From contig NZ_BMLC01000001.1 in NCBI RefSeq assembly GCF_014645015.1, positions 310,001 through 374,000 on the forward strand: a DNA stretch of 64,000 nt. The letters are read 5' to 3'. Within the stretch, counting starts at the first letter, position 1; each line of letters begins with the position of its first letter. Below, one piece after another: positions 35,603 to 44,388 of this stretch. This DNA comes from Salinibacterium xinjiangense. Lineage in GTDB: Bacteria; Actinomycetota; Actinomycetes; Actinomycetales; Microbacteriaceae. The notes under the pieces were generated by a model. The model was not told the origin of the DNA, did not search any database, and saw only the letters and a list, made by a program, of their open reading frames with translations. Made by a program: the position numbers and the translations under genes.

Positions 35603-35603
35603 C

Positions 35604-36707
35604 TCAGTACCTCACCCTCGGGTCGATGATCGCTGCGAGTATGTCGACGATGAAGTTGCTGAGCGCAACGATCACCGCCAGCAACGCTACGATCCCCTGC
35701 ACGGCGACGAAGTCGCGGGCGCTGAGGTATTCGGCGAGTTTGAATCCGAGACCCTTCCACTCGAAGGTGGTCTCGGTCAGGACCGCGCCGCCGAGCAGCA
35801 TCGCGATCTGCAGGCCGATGACGGTGATGATCGGGATGAGTGCCGGCTTGTAGGCGTGACGACGCACCAGTCGGTATTCGCTGACGCCGCGGGAGCGTGC
35901 GGCGTCGACGTAATCCATCGACAGGGTACCGATGACATTCGTGCGCACCAGCCTCAGGAACACGCCTGCGGTGAGCAGGCCAAGCGCAAGGCCCGGGAGC
36001 ACGGCGTGCTGCAGAACATCGGCGACGGCGGCCGCGCTTCCGAGCTGGATCGCATCGATCAGGTAAATCCCCGTGCGATTGTCGAGCCTGCCCATCTGCA
36101 GCTCCGTACGTGTGCTGGCGCGACCGGCGACCGGGAGAACATTCAGCCAGACGGAGAACACGAGCTTCAGCAGCAGCCCGGCAAAAAACACGGGGGTCGC
36201 GTAGAACAGGATGGCGACGATGCGCAGCACGGCATCCGGCCAGCGATCACGCAGGTACGCGGCGACCATACCGAGCGGGATTCCCACGATGAAGGCCACG
36301 AGAAGCGCGTAGAACGCGAGCTCGAGAGTAGCTCCCCCGTAGGTGAGGAGGAGTTCGGACACCGGGCGTCCGTCGCTGATCGCCGTGCCGAAATTGCCCG
36401 TCGCGACCTGGCCGATGTATTCGAAGTACTGAACGATCAGCGGCCGGTTGTAGCCGGCAGCGTCGATGCGCTCAGCGAGCTGCTGTGCGTTCAGCCGCCC
36501 GCCCAGCGCAGCGGTGATCGGATCGCCGATGGTGCGCATGAGCAGGAAGACCATGGTGACGAGGATGAAGATCGTCGGGAAGATCAGCAGGAAGCGGACG
36601 ATGATGAACCGCAGCAAAGGGCTGCCTGCGCCCAACGATCGTCGTGGGGCCTGCGGTGGTCCCACCGGTGCCAGTGGGGCCAGGACGGTCGTGGTCATAT
36701 CTGCCAA
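35604..36707 (-). CDS. ABC importer permease (DppB-like)
   Basis: 367 residues, six TM helices after a Pro-rich N-terminal extension of about 25 residues. The EAA loop reads YVDAARSRGVSEYRLVRRH, as expected for DppB/OppB. ATG 36707 or the ATG three codons later could start it. It lies 93 bases after the substrate-binding protein gene, with a strong terminator-like hairpin between. Confidence 0.94.
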   Translation of the reverse strand: MADMTTTVLAPLAPVGPPQAPRRSLGAGSPLLRFIIVRFLLIFPTIFILVTMVFLLMRTIGDPITAALGGRLNAQQLAERIDAAGYNRPLIVQYFEYIGQVATGNFGTAISDGRPVSELLLTYGGATLELAFYALLVAFIVGIPLGMVAAYLRDRWPDAVLRIVAILFYATPVFFAGLLLKLVFSVWLNVLPVAGRASTRTELQMGRLDNRTGIYLIDAIQLGSAAAVADVLQHAVLPGLALGLLTAGVFLRLVRTNVIGTLSMDYVDAARSRGVSEYRLVRRHAYKPALIPIITVIGLQIAMLLGGAVLTETTFEWKGLGFKLAEYLSARDFVAVQGIVALLAVIVALSNFIVDILAAIIDPRVRY

Positions 36708-36726
36708 TCATGCTGGGAACGAAAGA

Positions 36727-36753
36727 GGGCGACCCGCTCGACGCGGGTCGCCC
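36727..36753 (-). terminator. Intra-operon terminator/attenuating hairpin
   Basis: Perfect 11-bp stem GGGCGACCCGC (36727-36737) with GCGGGTCGCCC (36743-36753) and a five-base loop, followed on the minus strand by TCTTTCG. It lies just after the substrate-binding protein gene. Partial termination there would make binding protein in excess over the membrane components, a common arrangement. Confidence 0.75.
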
Positions 36754-36800
36754 CCTTCATTGCGCTAGAGAAACTCTAGCCGTCGCGCACTTGCGGTTCG

Positions 36801-38420
36801 TCAGCCCTTGACGAGGCTGCCGTAGCGGAACTTGAATGAACCGTCCAGCACCGCGCCCGTGACAGCGGAGCCGGTCACAGCGATCTGCGAACCCTGAAGC
36901 AGCGGCAGCGTCGACAGGTCGGCGGCGACCTTGGCCTGGATCTCCTCGATCAGCGCCTGGCGGCTGGCAACATCCGTCTCGACCGCCTGATCCTTAATCA
37001 ACTGGTCGACCTCAGGGTTGTCGTAGTGGTTCCCGAGGAAGTTCTCCGCGGCGAAGAACGGCGTCAGGTAGTTGTCAGCGTCGGAGTAGTCAGGGAACCA
37101 TCCGAGCTGGTACGCCGGGTACAGGTCCTCGGTGCGGTCCTTCGAGTACGTAACCCACTCGGTCGACTGCAGGTTGACCGCGAACAGGCCGGTCGCTTCG
37201 AGCTGGCTCTTCACCAATGCGTACTCGTCACCCGACGATTCACCGTAGTGATCCGGGTTGTACTGCAGGTTCAACGCCACAGGAGTGGCGACTCCGGCGT
37301 CGGCGAGCACCTTGGCAGCGGCGTCGGCATCCGGGCCGCCATCCTTCCCGTACAGGTCTTTCAGCACCTCGGTCGCACCGGTCAGACCGGCGGGAACGTA
37401 AGAGTACAGCGGCAGGTAAGTGCCCTTGTAGACCTGTTCTGCGAGCTCCTCACGGTCAACGAGACCGGCAGCAGCCTGACGGACCGCGAGTGCCTTGGCC
37501 GCGTCGGCCTCAGGAGTCGTCGCACCGAACGGCTGGGTGTCGAAGTTGAAGACGATGTAACGAGTCTCGCCACCAGGACCGACGACGACATTGACGCTGT
37601 CGTTGCCTTCGAGGTCGGCAACGTCGGTTGCCGAGAGGCTGCGGTAGGCGACATCGATGTTGCCCTCCTGCACGTCGAGCTTCAGGTTCGAAGCATCCGT
37701 GTAGTACTTGAGGTCGATGTTGGTCGTCGCAGCTGCGCCGAGCACTCCCTGGTAGTCGGAGTTGGCTTCGAACGAGATCAGGTTGTTGAAGTCGTAGCTC
37801 GAGATAACGTACTGGCCGGCGAAAGCATTTCCGGCAACGATGTCGGCGTCAGGGGTAACGGAGTCAGCCGAGAACACTTCTTCATCGACGATCGGTGCGG
37901 CCGGGCTCGACAGGATCTGCGCGAACGTCTGGTCGTTTCCGTTGTTCAGCGTGAAAACGACGGTCGTGTCATCCGGTGCGTCGATGCTGGCGATATTGCC
38001 GAGCAGCACTGACGGGCCGTTTTCGTCGGCGATCGCCTGCTGGCGGTCGAAAGAGAACTTCACGTCGGACGAGGTGAGGTCGTGTCCGTTAGCGAACTTC
38101 AGGCCCTCCTTGAGGACGACCGTGTACTCGGTGTCGGTCGTGTACTCGGCAGAAACAGCGATGTCAGGCTCGACATCTGACGTGCCCTGCGGGGAGTTCA
38201 GGAGGAACGGGTACACCTGGGTCATGATCGCGAACGACCCGTTGTCGTACGAGCCTGCCGGGTCGATAAACGTGACCTTGTCGGTGGTTCCGACGATGAG
38301 TGATTCGCTCGAACCGCTGCCCGAATCCCCGCCTGCGGCGCAACCGGCGAGGACCAGTGCGAACACGGCCGAGCCTGCGACCGCTGCGAGAGCGCGCTTG
38401 TTATTGGATGCGGATGTCAT
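36801..38420 (-). CDS. Peptide-type substrate-binding lipoprotein (SBP_bac_5)
   Basis: 539 residues. The N-terminus is a lipoprotein signal peptide with lipobox LAGC (Cys26), then a Gly/Ser linker. The mature part has SBP_bac_5 features: VLKEGLKFANGHDLTSSDVKFSFDR and a C-terminal YQLGWFPDYSDADNYLTPFF. It would catch peptides or related solutes outside the membrane and pass them to the permeases. GGAAGAGG lies before the ATG. First gene of the operon SBP, permease, permease, double ATPase, degenerate ATPase, dehydrogenase. Confidence 0.95.
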   Translation of the reverse strand: MTSASNNKRALAAVAGSAVFALVLAGCAAGGDSGSGSSESLIVGTTDKVTFIDPAGSYDNGSFAIMTQVYPFLLNSPQGTSDVEPDIAVSAEYTTDTEYTVVLKEGLKFANGHDLTSSDVKFSFDRQQAIADENGPSVLLGNIASIDAPDDTTVVFTLNNGNDQTFAQILSSPAAPIVDEEVFSADSVTPDADIVAGNAFAGQYVISSYDFNNLISFEANSDYQGVLGAAATTNIDLKYYTDASNLKLDVQEGNIDVAYRSLSATDVADLEGNDSVNVVVGPGGETRYIVFNFDTQPFGATTPEADAAKALAVRQAAAGLVDREELAEQVYKGTYLPLYSYVPAGLTGATEVLKDLYGKDGGPDADAAAKVLADAGVATPVALNLQYNPDHYGESSGDEYALVKSQLEATGLFAVNLQSTEWVTYSKDRTEDLYPAYQLGWFPDYSDADNYLTPFFAAENFLGNHYDNPEVDQLIKDQAVETDVASRQALIEEIQAKVAADLSTLPLLQGSQIAVTGSAVTGAVLDGSFKFRYGSLVKG

Positions 38421-38465
38421 ATCCGTCTACCTCTTCCTGGTGTGAATGCCTGACTCGGCACTGCA

Positions 38466-38506
38466 TGGCAAAAAACGCCTCGAGACGCGAGAGGCCCCGG
38501 CGTTGC
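38466..38506 (-). terminator. Rho-independent terminator after dnaG
   Basis: On the minus strand a GC-rich imperfect stem (outer AACGCC with GGCGTT, inner GCCTC with GAGGC) is followed by TTTTTT. It lies about 110 bases after the dnaG stop and just upstream of the transporter operon, separating the two. Confidence 0.75.
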
Positions 38507-38614
38507 TGTACCCCAGTAGTAACACAGTCGCCCAACGGCACGGTCTCGATGACGATGAAAATGAAGGATCTTTACGCAATAGAAATGCAGGCGCATTCGC
38601 CCCGCAACACCGCG

Positions 38615-40504
38615 CTACTCGTTGCGCAGGATGCGTCGTTCCGTCTCGATGCGAACCAATTCGCGCTGAACCTCGGCGTAGCGTGCGGGATCTGCCGCGG
38701 CATCCAGTCGCTGCATCGAGCCCATGACCGACCGTTTCTCGCGCAGGAGATCCCTGTCGATAAAGTCGGACACGATGCTCGTGCAATAGCCGGGCAGCTT
38801 GTCTTCACGCGCCGGAATCGGAGCGACAGCGAGCTGGTTGACGAGCGTCGCATACCGTTGCGGCACCTCTGCTGCGACTCGTGCGATCCAGTCGGCGCTG
38901 TCAGCGTGGGCGATGCCTACGGCCACGGCATCCCTGACGATCTCCAGCGACGCATCAGTGAAACCGATGGCGGCGGCCTTGGACATCAGGGACTGGCCGA
39001 CCAGTTCAGGATGCTGGAGGATCGCCATCAGCACGTCGCGCTCGGTGCGGGTCGTGGTGTCGGTCGCCAGCCGCGTGATGGAGGGCTCATCGATCGCTGG
39101 AGCCGATGCCGCCTGCTGGCCATCATCCCTCGACGACGTGGATCGGGAATCGGGCTGGGTGTGGTTGCCCGGTGCCGAACGAGCCGACGAAACGGCCCGC
39201 TGCACTTCGGCAGGGTCGAGTCCGAGCCATCCCGCTAGGTTCCTCACGTAACCCACGCTCATCGACTGGTCACGGATCCCGGCGACGACCGGTGCCGCAG
39301 CCCTGAGGGCAGACACCCGGCCCTCCACTGTTTCGAGATCGAAGCCGCCCAACACCCTTCGGACCATGAACTCGAACATCGGCTTACGCGTCTTGATCAG
39401 GCGCCGCACAGCGTCATCGCCCTTATTGAGTCGGAGGTCGCAGGGGTCGAGCCCCTCCGGTGCGACGGCGACGAACGTCTGGGCCGCGAATCGCTGCTCC
39501 TCAGCGAACGCCCGACTGGCCGCCTTCTGGCCGGCCTCGTCAGGATCGAAGGTGAAGATCACCTCGCCTGTGCCCGTCGTGTCCGGGTTGTCTGTGTCAC
39601 CGATGATCCTGCGCACGATCTTGATGTGGTCGACCCCGAACGAGGTGCCGCAGGTCGCGACGGCGGTCGTGACCCCAGCGAGGTGACAGGCCATGACGTC
39701 GGTGTAGCCCTCGACGACGACCACCTGTTTTCCGCGGGCGATGTCGCGCTTGGCCAAATCCAGGCCGTAGAGCACCTGGCTCTTGTGATAAACCGGCGTC
39801 TCCGGAGTGTTCAGGTACTTGGGTCCGTTGTCGTCGTCCAGCAGTCTTCGCGCGCCGAAACCGAGGGTAGCGCCCGTCACATCCCGGATCGGCCACACCA
39901 GCCGACCACGGAACCTGTCGTAGACGTCCCCGCGTTCCCCTCGACCCAGCAGGCCAGCAGTGACCAGCTCGTCTTCGCTGAACCCTTTGGACGTGAGGTG
40001 TTTACCGAGGGCCTGGCCACGCGGAGCGAATCCGATTCCGAATCGCTCGGCGGCCGACGCATCGAACCCGCGCTCCCCCAGGAAGGTGCGCCCGGGCTGG
40101 GCTTCTGGCGTCGTCAGCTGCTCGACATAAAAGTTGGCGGCTGCCTGGTTGGCGGCGAGGATGCGCGCGCGGTTGCCGTGATCCGTCGCGGCCCCACCGT
40201 CCTCGTAACGCAGCTCGTACCCGATGCGCCCCGCCATCCGTTCGACGGCCTCCGAGAAGCTGACATGGTCCATCTTCTGCAGGAAGGTGAAGACATCGCC
40301 GCCCTCACCGCAACCGAAGCAGTGGTAGAAGCCGACAATCGGCCGCACGTGGAAGCTGGGGCTGCGTTCCTCATGGAACGGACAGAGCCCCTTCATCGAT
40401 CCGACGCCGGCGTTCTTGAGTGTGACGTAATCACCGACGATGTCACCGAGGTTGGTGCGCGACCTCACCTCGTCGATATCGGTTCGTCGGATCAGTCCAG
40501 CCAC
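38615..40504 (-). CDS. dnaG: DNA primase
   Basis: 629 residues. It makes the RNA primers for lagging-strand replication. The N-terminal CHC2 zinc finger (CPFHEE ... YHCFGCGEGGD) and the TOPRIM domain (VEGYTDVMA, FTFDPDEAG) are intact, and a C-terminal helicase-interacting domain follows from about residue 470. The GTG start has TAGAAT exactly six bases upstream and no ribosome-binding site, so it is probably leaderless. Downstream of dusB and dgt on the same strand. Confidence 0.97.
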   Translation of the reverse strand: MAGLIRRTDIDEVRSRTNLGDIVGDYVTLKNAGVGSMKGLCPFHEERSPSFHVRPIVGFYHCFGCGEGGDVFTFLQKMDHVSFSEAVERMAGRIGYELRYEDGGAATDHGNRARILAANQAAANFYVEQLTTPEAQPGRTFLGERGFDASAAERFGIGFAPRGQALGKHLTSKGFSEDELVTAGLLGRGERGDVYDRFRGRLVWPIRDVTGATLGFGARRLLDDDNGPKYLNTPETPVYHKSQVLYGLDLAKRDIARGKQVVVVEGYTDVMACHLAGVTTAVATCGTSFGVDHIKIVRRIIGDTDNPDTTGTGEVIFTFDPDEAGQKAASRAFAEEQRFAAQTFVAVAPEGLDPCDLRLNKGDDAVRRLIKTRKPMFEFMVRRVLGGFDLETVEGRVSALRAAAPVVAGIRDQSMSVGYVRNLAGWLGLDPAEVQRAVSSARSAPGNHTQPDSRSTSSRDDGQQAASAPAIDEPSITRLATDTTTRTERDVLMAILQHPELVGQSLMSKAAAIGFTDASLEIVRDAVAVGIAHADSADWIARVAAEVPQRYATLVNQLAVAPIPAREDKLPGYCTSIVSDFIDRDLLREKRSVMGSMQRLDAAADPARYAEVQRELVRIETERRILRNE

Positions 40505-40549
40505 GATCCAATTCTACGGTCGCCCGGCAGTGGCGTGCTGCGGGAGTGC

Positions 40550-41788
40550 TCAGCCCACGAGCCGCGTGTGCCAGGCCATCGCGGACTGGTCGGTGAGAGA
40601 CGCGACCTGGTCGACCACGGCACGCTTGCGCCCGGCATCGGTGTCGGCATCCGTGAAGTCGGCTGCGAAGCCGGCATCCAGGTTCCTGGGCGCCGTCCAC
40701 AACAGCACATCGGCCAGTTCCGACAGCATGTCGCGTTGTTGGGCATAGATCGGCCGGCGCGCATTCGTCGACATCACGAATGCCGCGACGATACCCTTCA
40801 GCACGGCTATCTCCGCCTGGATCTCGCGGGGAACCACGAGGTCGGCCCCGAAGCGCGCAAGATTCCCCGAGTGCGACTCCCTGGTCGCCTGCACGGCAGC
40901 GCCAGCAAAGCGGCCGATCAGTTGGCTCGTCAGGTTCTTGAGCCGGCCGTGGGCCTGCCTGCTCCCGTCCCAGCGGTCGATCCACACGTCGAGGTTGTCG
41001 AGCCTGTCGAACGCTGCGATGAGCTCGTCGTGATCGACCTCTCCCCCGATCCAGGCGAACATCGAGTTGACGAGTTCGTCGTGATCGACGCGGGCGCCCA
41101 GGGCCGTGACATCCACGTACCCGTTGACGATCGCGTCTTCGAAGTCATGCACCGAATAGCCGATGTCGTCGGAAAGATCCATGACCTGGGCCTCTATGCA
41201 CCGCTGTCGATCGGGAGCACCCTCCCGCAGCCACTCGAACGCGGTGGTGTCGTCGTCGTAGAAACCGTACTTGCTGCGACCGCTCGGGTCCGCCACGCCC
41301 TGCGCGCTCGGCCACGGGTACTTGCAGCTCGCGTCGAGAGAGGCTCGCGTGAGGTTGAGCCCATAGGTCGCGCCATCGGCCCCGAACACCTTTGGTTCGA
41401 TTCGCGTCAGCAATCGCAGGGTCTGCGCATTACCCTCGAAGCCGCCGATGTCTGCCGCCCACTCGTTGAGGGCACGTTCGCCGTTGTGACCGAAGGGTGG
41501 ATGCCCCAGATCGTGCGCGAGGCAGGCCGTGTCGACGACATCCGGGTCGAGCCCGAGGCTGGCTGCAAGCTCCCTGCCGACCTGCGCCACCTCCAATGAA
41601 TGGGTCAACCTGTTGCGGGCGAAATCGAGAGCCGTCGTCGGGCTGAGCACCTGAGTCTTCGCGGCAAGCCTGCGGAGCGCGCTCGAATGCAACACCCGTG
41701 CCCTGTCCCTCGCGAAGTCGCTGCGGCGACTTCCATGTTCTTCGGGCAGCCAGCGCTCGGCGTCGAACGCCGTGTACCCGTCAACCAC
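40550..41788 (-). CDS. dgt: dNTP triphosphohydrolase (Dgt-like)
   Basis: 412 residues. HD-domain enzyme that hydrolyses dNTPs to nucleoside and triphosphate, balancing dNTP pools. The metal-binding HD set is seen in RLTHSLEVAQVGR, CLAHDLGHPPFGHNGE and the later DLSDDIGYSVHD. The GTG start lies inside the end of dusB (8-base overlap), so the two are translated together. The dusB-dgt-dnaG order is frequent in actinobacteria. Confidence 0.94.
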   Translation of the reverse strand: MVDGYTAFDAERWLPEEHGSRRSDFARDRARVLHSSALRRLAAKTQVLSPTTALDFARNRLTHSLEVAQVGRELAASLGLDPDVVDTACLAHDLGHPPFGHNGERALNEWAADIGGFEGNAQTLRLLTRIEPKVFGADGATYGLNLTRASLDASCKYPWPSAQGVADPSGRSKYGFYDDDTTAFEWLREGAPDRQRCIEAQVMDLSDDIGYSVHDFEDAIVNGYVDVTALGARVDHDELVNSMFAWIGGEVDHDELIAAFDRLDNLDVWIDRWDGSRQAHGRLKNLTSQLIGRFAGAAVQATRESHSGNLARFGADLVVPREIQAEIAVLKGIVAAFVMSTNARRPIYAQQRDMLSELADVLLWTAPRNLDAGFAADFTDADTDAGRKRAVVDQVASLTDQSAMAWHTRLVG

Positions 41789-42959
41789 CGCTGGTGTTCA
41801 ATTCGGCTTCGGTGAGTTGCACGCGATGAGTCTCCTGCAGCTCCCTGCTGTCGAGCCAGCCCTGTGGCAGGCTCGGGCTCTTGGGGGTGCCAGCGCGGCC
41901 TCGCTGGCCCTCGGCATCCGCGCCCGGGTATGGCTGCTCGCCGTCAAGCTGGGCGAGCAGTTCGTCGAGCTGCGCGAGGTCTTTGACCGTCGCCATGGCC
42001 GCCCGCAGTTCGCCGCCGACCGCGTAGCCCTTGAAGTACCAGGCGACGTGCTTGCGGATGTCGCGGCACGCGCGATCCTCTTCCTCAAAGAATTCGGTGA
42101 GCAGTTCGGCATGGCGCTTGAATGCCCGGGCGACGTCGCCGAGGCTCGGCTCCGCTTTGAGCTCCTCACCGCGGAAGGCCGCAGCCAGGTCCCCGAACAG
42201 CCAGGGGCGTCCGAGGCATCCGCGACCGACGACGACACCGTCGCACCCCGTCTCGTCGACCATGCGCAGGGCATCCTTGGCGCTCCAGATGTCGCCGTTG
42301 CCGAGGATGGGAGTGCCGGTGATGGTGTTCTTGAGCTTCTCGATCGCGGACCAGTCCGCCGTGCCCGAATAGAACTCGGCGGCGGTGCGAGCGTGGAGCG
42401 CGATGCTCGCGACGCCGGCCCCCTCTGCGGCCTTCGCGGCCTCAAGGTAGGTGAGGTGATCAGAGTCGATGCCCTTGCGCATCTTGACAGTCAGGGGCAC
42501 GGCACCGGCAGCCTTCACTGCGCCCTCCACGATGTCGCGGAAGAGGTCACGCTTCCACGGCAGCGCTGCACCGCCGCCTTTGCGCGTGACCTTCGGCACG
42601 GGGCATCCGAAGTTCAAGTCGATGTGGTCTGCTCGATCTTCGGCGACCAGCATCGTGACAGCCTCAGCGACAATTTTGGGATCGACGCCGTAAAGCTGGA
42701 TGCTCCGGGTCGTCTCAGACTCGTGGTGCCTGATCAGCCGCATGCTTTCGGGCGTGCGCTCGACCAACGCCCGGCTGGTGATCATCTCACTGACGTACAG
42801 CCCTGCGCCGTATTCGCGGCACAACCTCCGAAACGCCGTGTTCGTGATGCCGGCCATCGGCGCGAGCACCACGGGCACGTCGAGCTCGATCGGCCCGATC
42901 TTCAGCGCCGGTTTCGACGCTGGCGCCGCGGCGGTGCGCGGGTCGGCAACAATGGTCAT
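41781..42959 (-). CDS. dusB: tRNA-dihydrouridine synthase
   Basis: 392 residues. FMN enzyme that reduces uridines in tRNA. Family motifs: LAPMAGITNTAFRRLCREYG, HIDLNFGCPVPKVTRKGGGAAL with the catalytic Cys, LTVKMRKG and GRGCLGRPWLF. GGGAG lies nine bases before the ATG. The next plus-strand gene starts on the adjacent base, so the two promoters must interpenetrate. Confidence 0.96.
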   Translation of the reverse strand: MTIVADPRTAAAPASKPALKIGPIELDVPVVLAPMAGITNTAFRRLCREYGAGLYVSEMITSRALVERTPESMRLIRHHESETTRSIQLYGVDPKIVAEAVTMLVAEDRADHIDLNFGCPVPKVTRKGGGAALPWKRDLFRDIVEGAVKAAGAVPLTVKMRKGIDSDHLTYLEAAKAAEGAGVASIALHARTAAEFYSGTADWSAIEKLKNTITGTPILGNGDIWSAKDALRMVDETGCDGVVVGRGCLGRPWLFGDLAAAFRGEELKAEPSLGDVARAFKRHAELLTEFFEEEDRACRDIRKHVAWYFKGYAVGGELRAAMATVKDLAQLDELLAQLDGEQPYPGADAEGQRGRAGTPKSPSLPQGWLDSRELQETHRVQLTEAELNTSGG

Positions 42960-43568
42960 GTGGCAATTCTCCCAGAGATTTCAGAAGAGGGCGCCAGCAC
43001 AGGTGCCGGCACCCAGCGGGTGATGCAGGATGCCGCCAGCCGGGGCATCCCGATCGAGCTCGTGTCGCGCCCCGGGGCCCGTTCGCTCACTGAAGCCGCG
43101 CAGCTTCTCGGTGTCACTCCCGGCGAGCTCGTGAAGTCTCTCGTGGTGAAGCGCCATGACGGCAGCTTCCTGTTCGCGCTGGTGGGCGGTGACCGCCAGA
43201 TCTCGTGGGCCAAACTCCGCGCCGTCGTGGGAGTCAACAGGTTGACTCTTCCCACCGCCGAGCTCGCGCTGGAGGTGACGGGCTTCGAGCGCGGTGCGAT
43301 CACGCCCCTCGGCAGCACGACAGCCTGGCCGGTGTTCGTGGATGAGCGGATCACCGGTCGGCGGATCGCCATGGGTGCCGGCGCCCGCGGTTTGAGCGCG
43401 TGGGTCGCCGCCGACGACCTGGTCGCGGGCCTCGACGCAACGGTGGCCGACATCTCGGTGGAAGCCATGGACTCCCCGGAAGCCGGGGTCTCCGCGGAAG
43501 GCACGATCTCCCACGAAGCCAGAGACCTCCCAGAAGGTACGATCTCCCACGAAGCCAGAGGCGACTGA
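42960..43568 (+). CDS. YbaK/ProX-type aminoacyl-tRNA deacylase
   Basis: 202 residues from GTG 42960 (ATG 43023 is a possible shorter start but would cut the first helix). Trans-editing enzyme that removes wrongly charged amino acids from tRNA. The fold core is visible: ARSLTEAAQLLGVTPGELVKSLVVK with the conserved Lys, LFALVGGDRQISWAKL and VNRLTLPTAE...GAITPLG. The last 40 residues are a low-complexity tail made by a 36-base tandem repeat (GTISHEAR twice). It abuts dusB head to head and its stop overlaps the next start as TGATG. Confidence 0.85.
   Translation: MAILPEISEEGASTGAGTQRVMQDAASRGIPIELVSRPGARSLTEAAQLLGVTPGELVKSLVVKRHDGSFLFALVGGDRQISWAKLRAVVGVNRLTLPTAELALEVTGFERGAITPLGSTTAWPVFVDERITGRRIAMGAGARGLSAWVAADDLVAGLDATVADISVEAMDSPEAGVSAEGTISHEARDLPEGTISHEARGD
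43497..43568. repeat. 36-bp tandem repeat in the deacylase tail
   Basis: Two adjacent 36-base units share GAAGG(C/T)ACGATCTCCCACG and the following bases through GCCAGAG. The repeat is in frame and encodes EGTISHEAR twice, extending the protein tail. It ends at the stop codon. Confidence 0.8.
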
Positions 43569-44005
43569 TGGCACTGGACGATCATCCGAATGTCTTCAGA
43601 TTCGAAGGCCACACCTGGGCGAGCCTTGCGCCACGGGAATTGGCGCTCTCGCAGCTACGCGCCCAGCGGGACTGGGACATGACGAATGCGAAGCTGCAGC
43701 GCTGGTGGGTTGCCATCACGATCGGCGCGATCGCAGGAGTCGCCGCCACCCTGGCCTTCGGCACCGCGGCCGCGCTCGCTCCGGCGCTATACCTGCTGCT
43801 GCTGCCCATCGGGTTCGGGATCGGCGCCGTGCTCGGCGCGCTCGTCAACAAGAGGTTCAACCCGACCGGGCAGCATGCATCCCTTCCAGGGCGACCGACG
43901 ACGGTGCCTCTCATCAGGGTTCCCCCGCGGGTCGCGAGGGCCGCGACTGCGGAGGCGACGGCTGCCCAGATCATCGAATGGTCGAACAGGGGCTTCGTCG
44001 AATAG
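43568..44005 (+). CDS. Hypothetical membrane protein
   Basis: 145 residues. Two hydrophobic helices in the middle (about 48-66 and 69-92: ITIGAIAGVAATLAFGTAAAL, LYLLLLPIGFGIGAVLGAL) and basic tails. No family recognised. Its ATG overlaps the stop of the deacylase gene as TGATG, so translation is coupled. The region downstream up to 44388 has no gene. Confidence 0.75.
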   Translation: MALDDHPNVFRFEGHTWASLAPRELALSQLRAQRDWDMTNAKLQRWWVAITIGAIAGVAATLAFGTAAALAPALYLLLLPIGFGIGAVLGALVNKRFNPTGQHASLPGRPTTVPLIRVPPRVARAATAEATAAQIIEWSNRGFVE

Positions 44006-44388
44006 GCCGAAATTGCGCAACTCGTCAGCCATTTTTATTCGATCAACTGTCGATGATCCTGCATTAGCCGTTACACAATCCCCGATCGTAAAGTGCGGTG
44101 GATAGCGCTACCTCCTCCCGTTCGGCCGCTTTGCCCGCGCACGCGGCCTCCCGCCCTTCCCGCTTTTCTCCCCTTTCCGGGCGCCGCGACATCACCAGTC
44201 GCTAACCCCGCGCCTACCCATGCCGCCGCTGTGACATTCCCGTCGCACTTGTCGCCCCCAAGCCTCACCAGTACGCCGATCGCGACGATGCGACGACGCG
44301 TGATGCAGGCACCGGGACGACCGTCTACGGCGACTTGAAAGCATGCGAAACGACCGACCTCACGTAGTCAGCGCCCACGGTCGAGCCG
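44006..44388. other. Gene-free stretch before the GH81 remnant
   Basis: About 380 bases. An 81-codon plus-strand frame (44093-44338) reads like a signal-peptide-like Pro/Ala-rich start but ends in a stop and has no ribosome-binding site; it may be decayed 5' coding sequence of the downstream glucanase. Otherwise nothing was found. Confidence 0.4.

Noticed and set aside
41772-42959. Long plus-strand open frame opposite dusB, continuous with the YbaK gene
   Set aside because: It is antisense to clear dusB sequence and has shadow-like composition; only the part from 42960 resembles a protein family.
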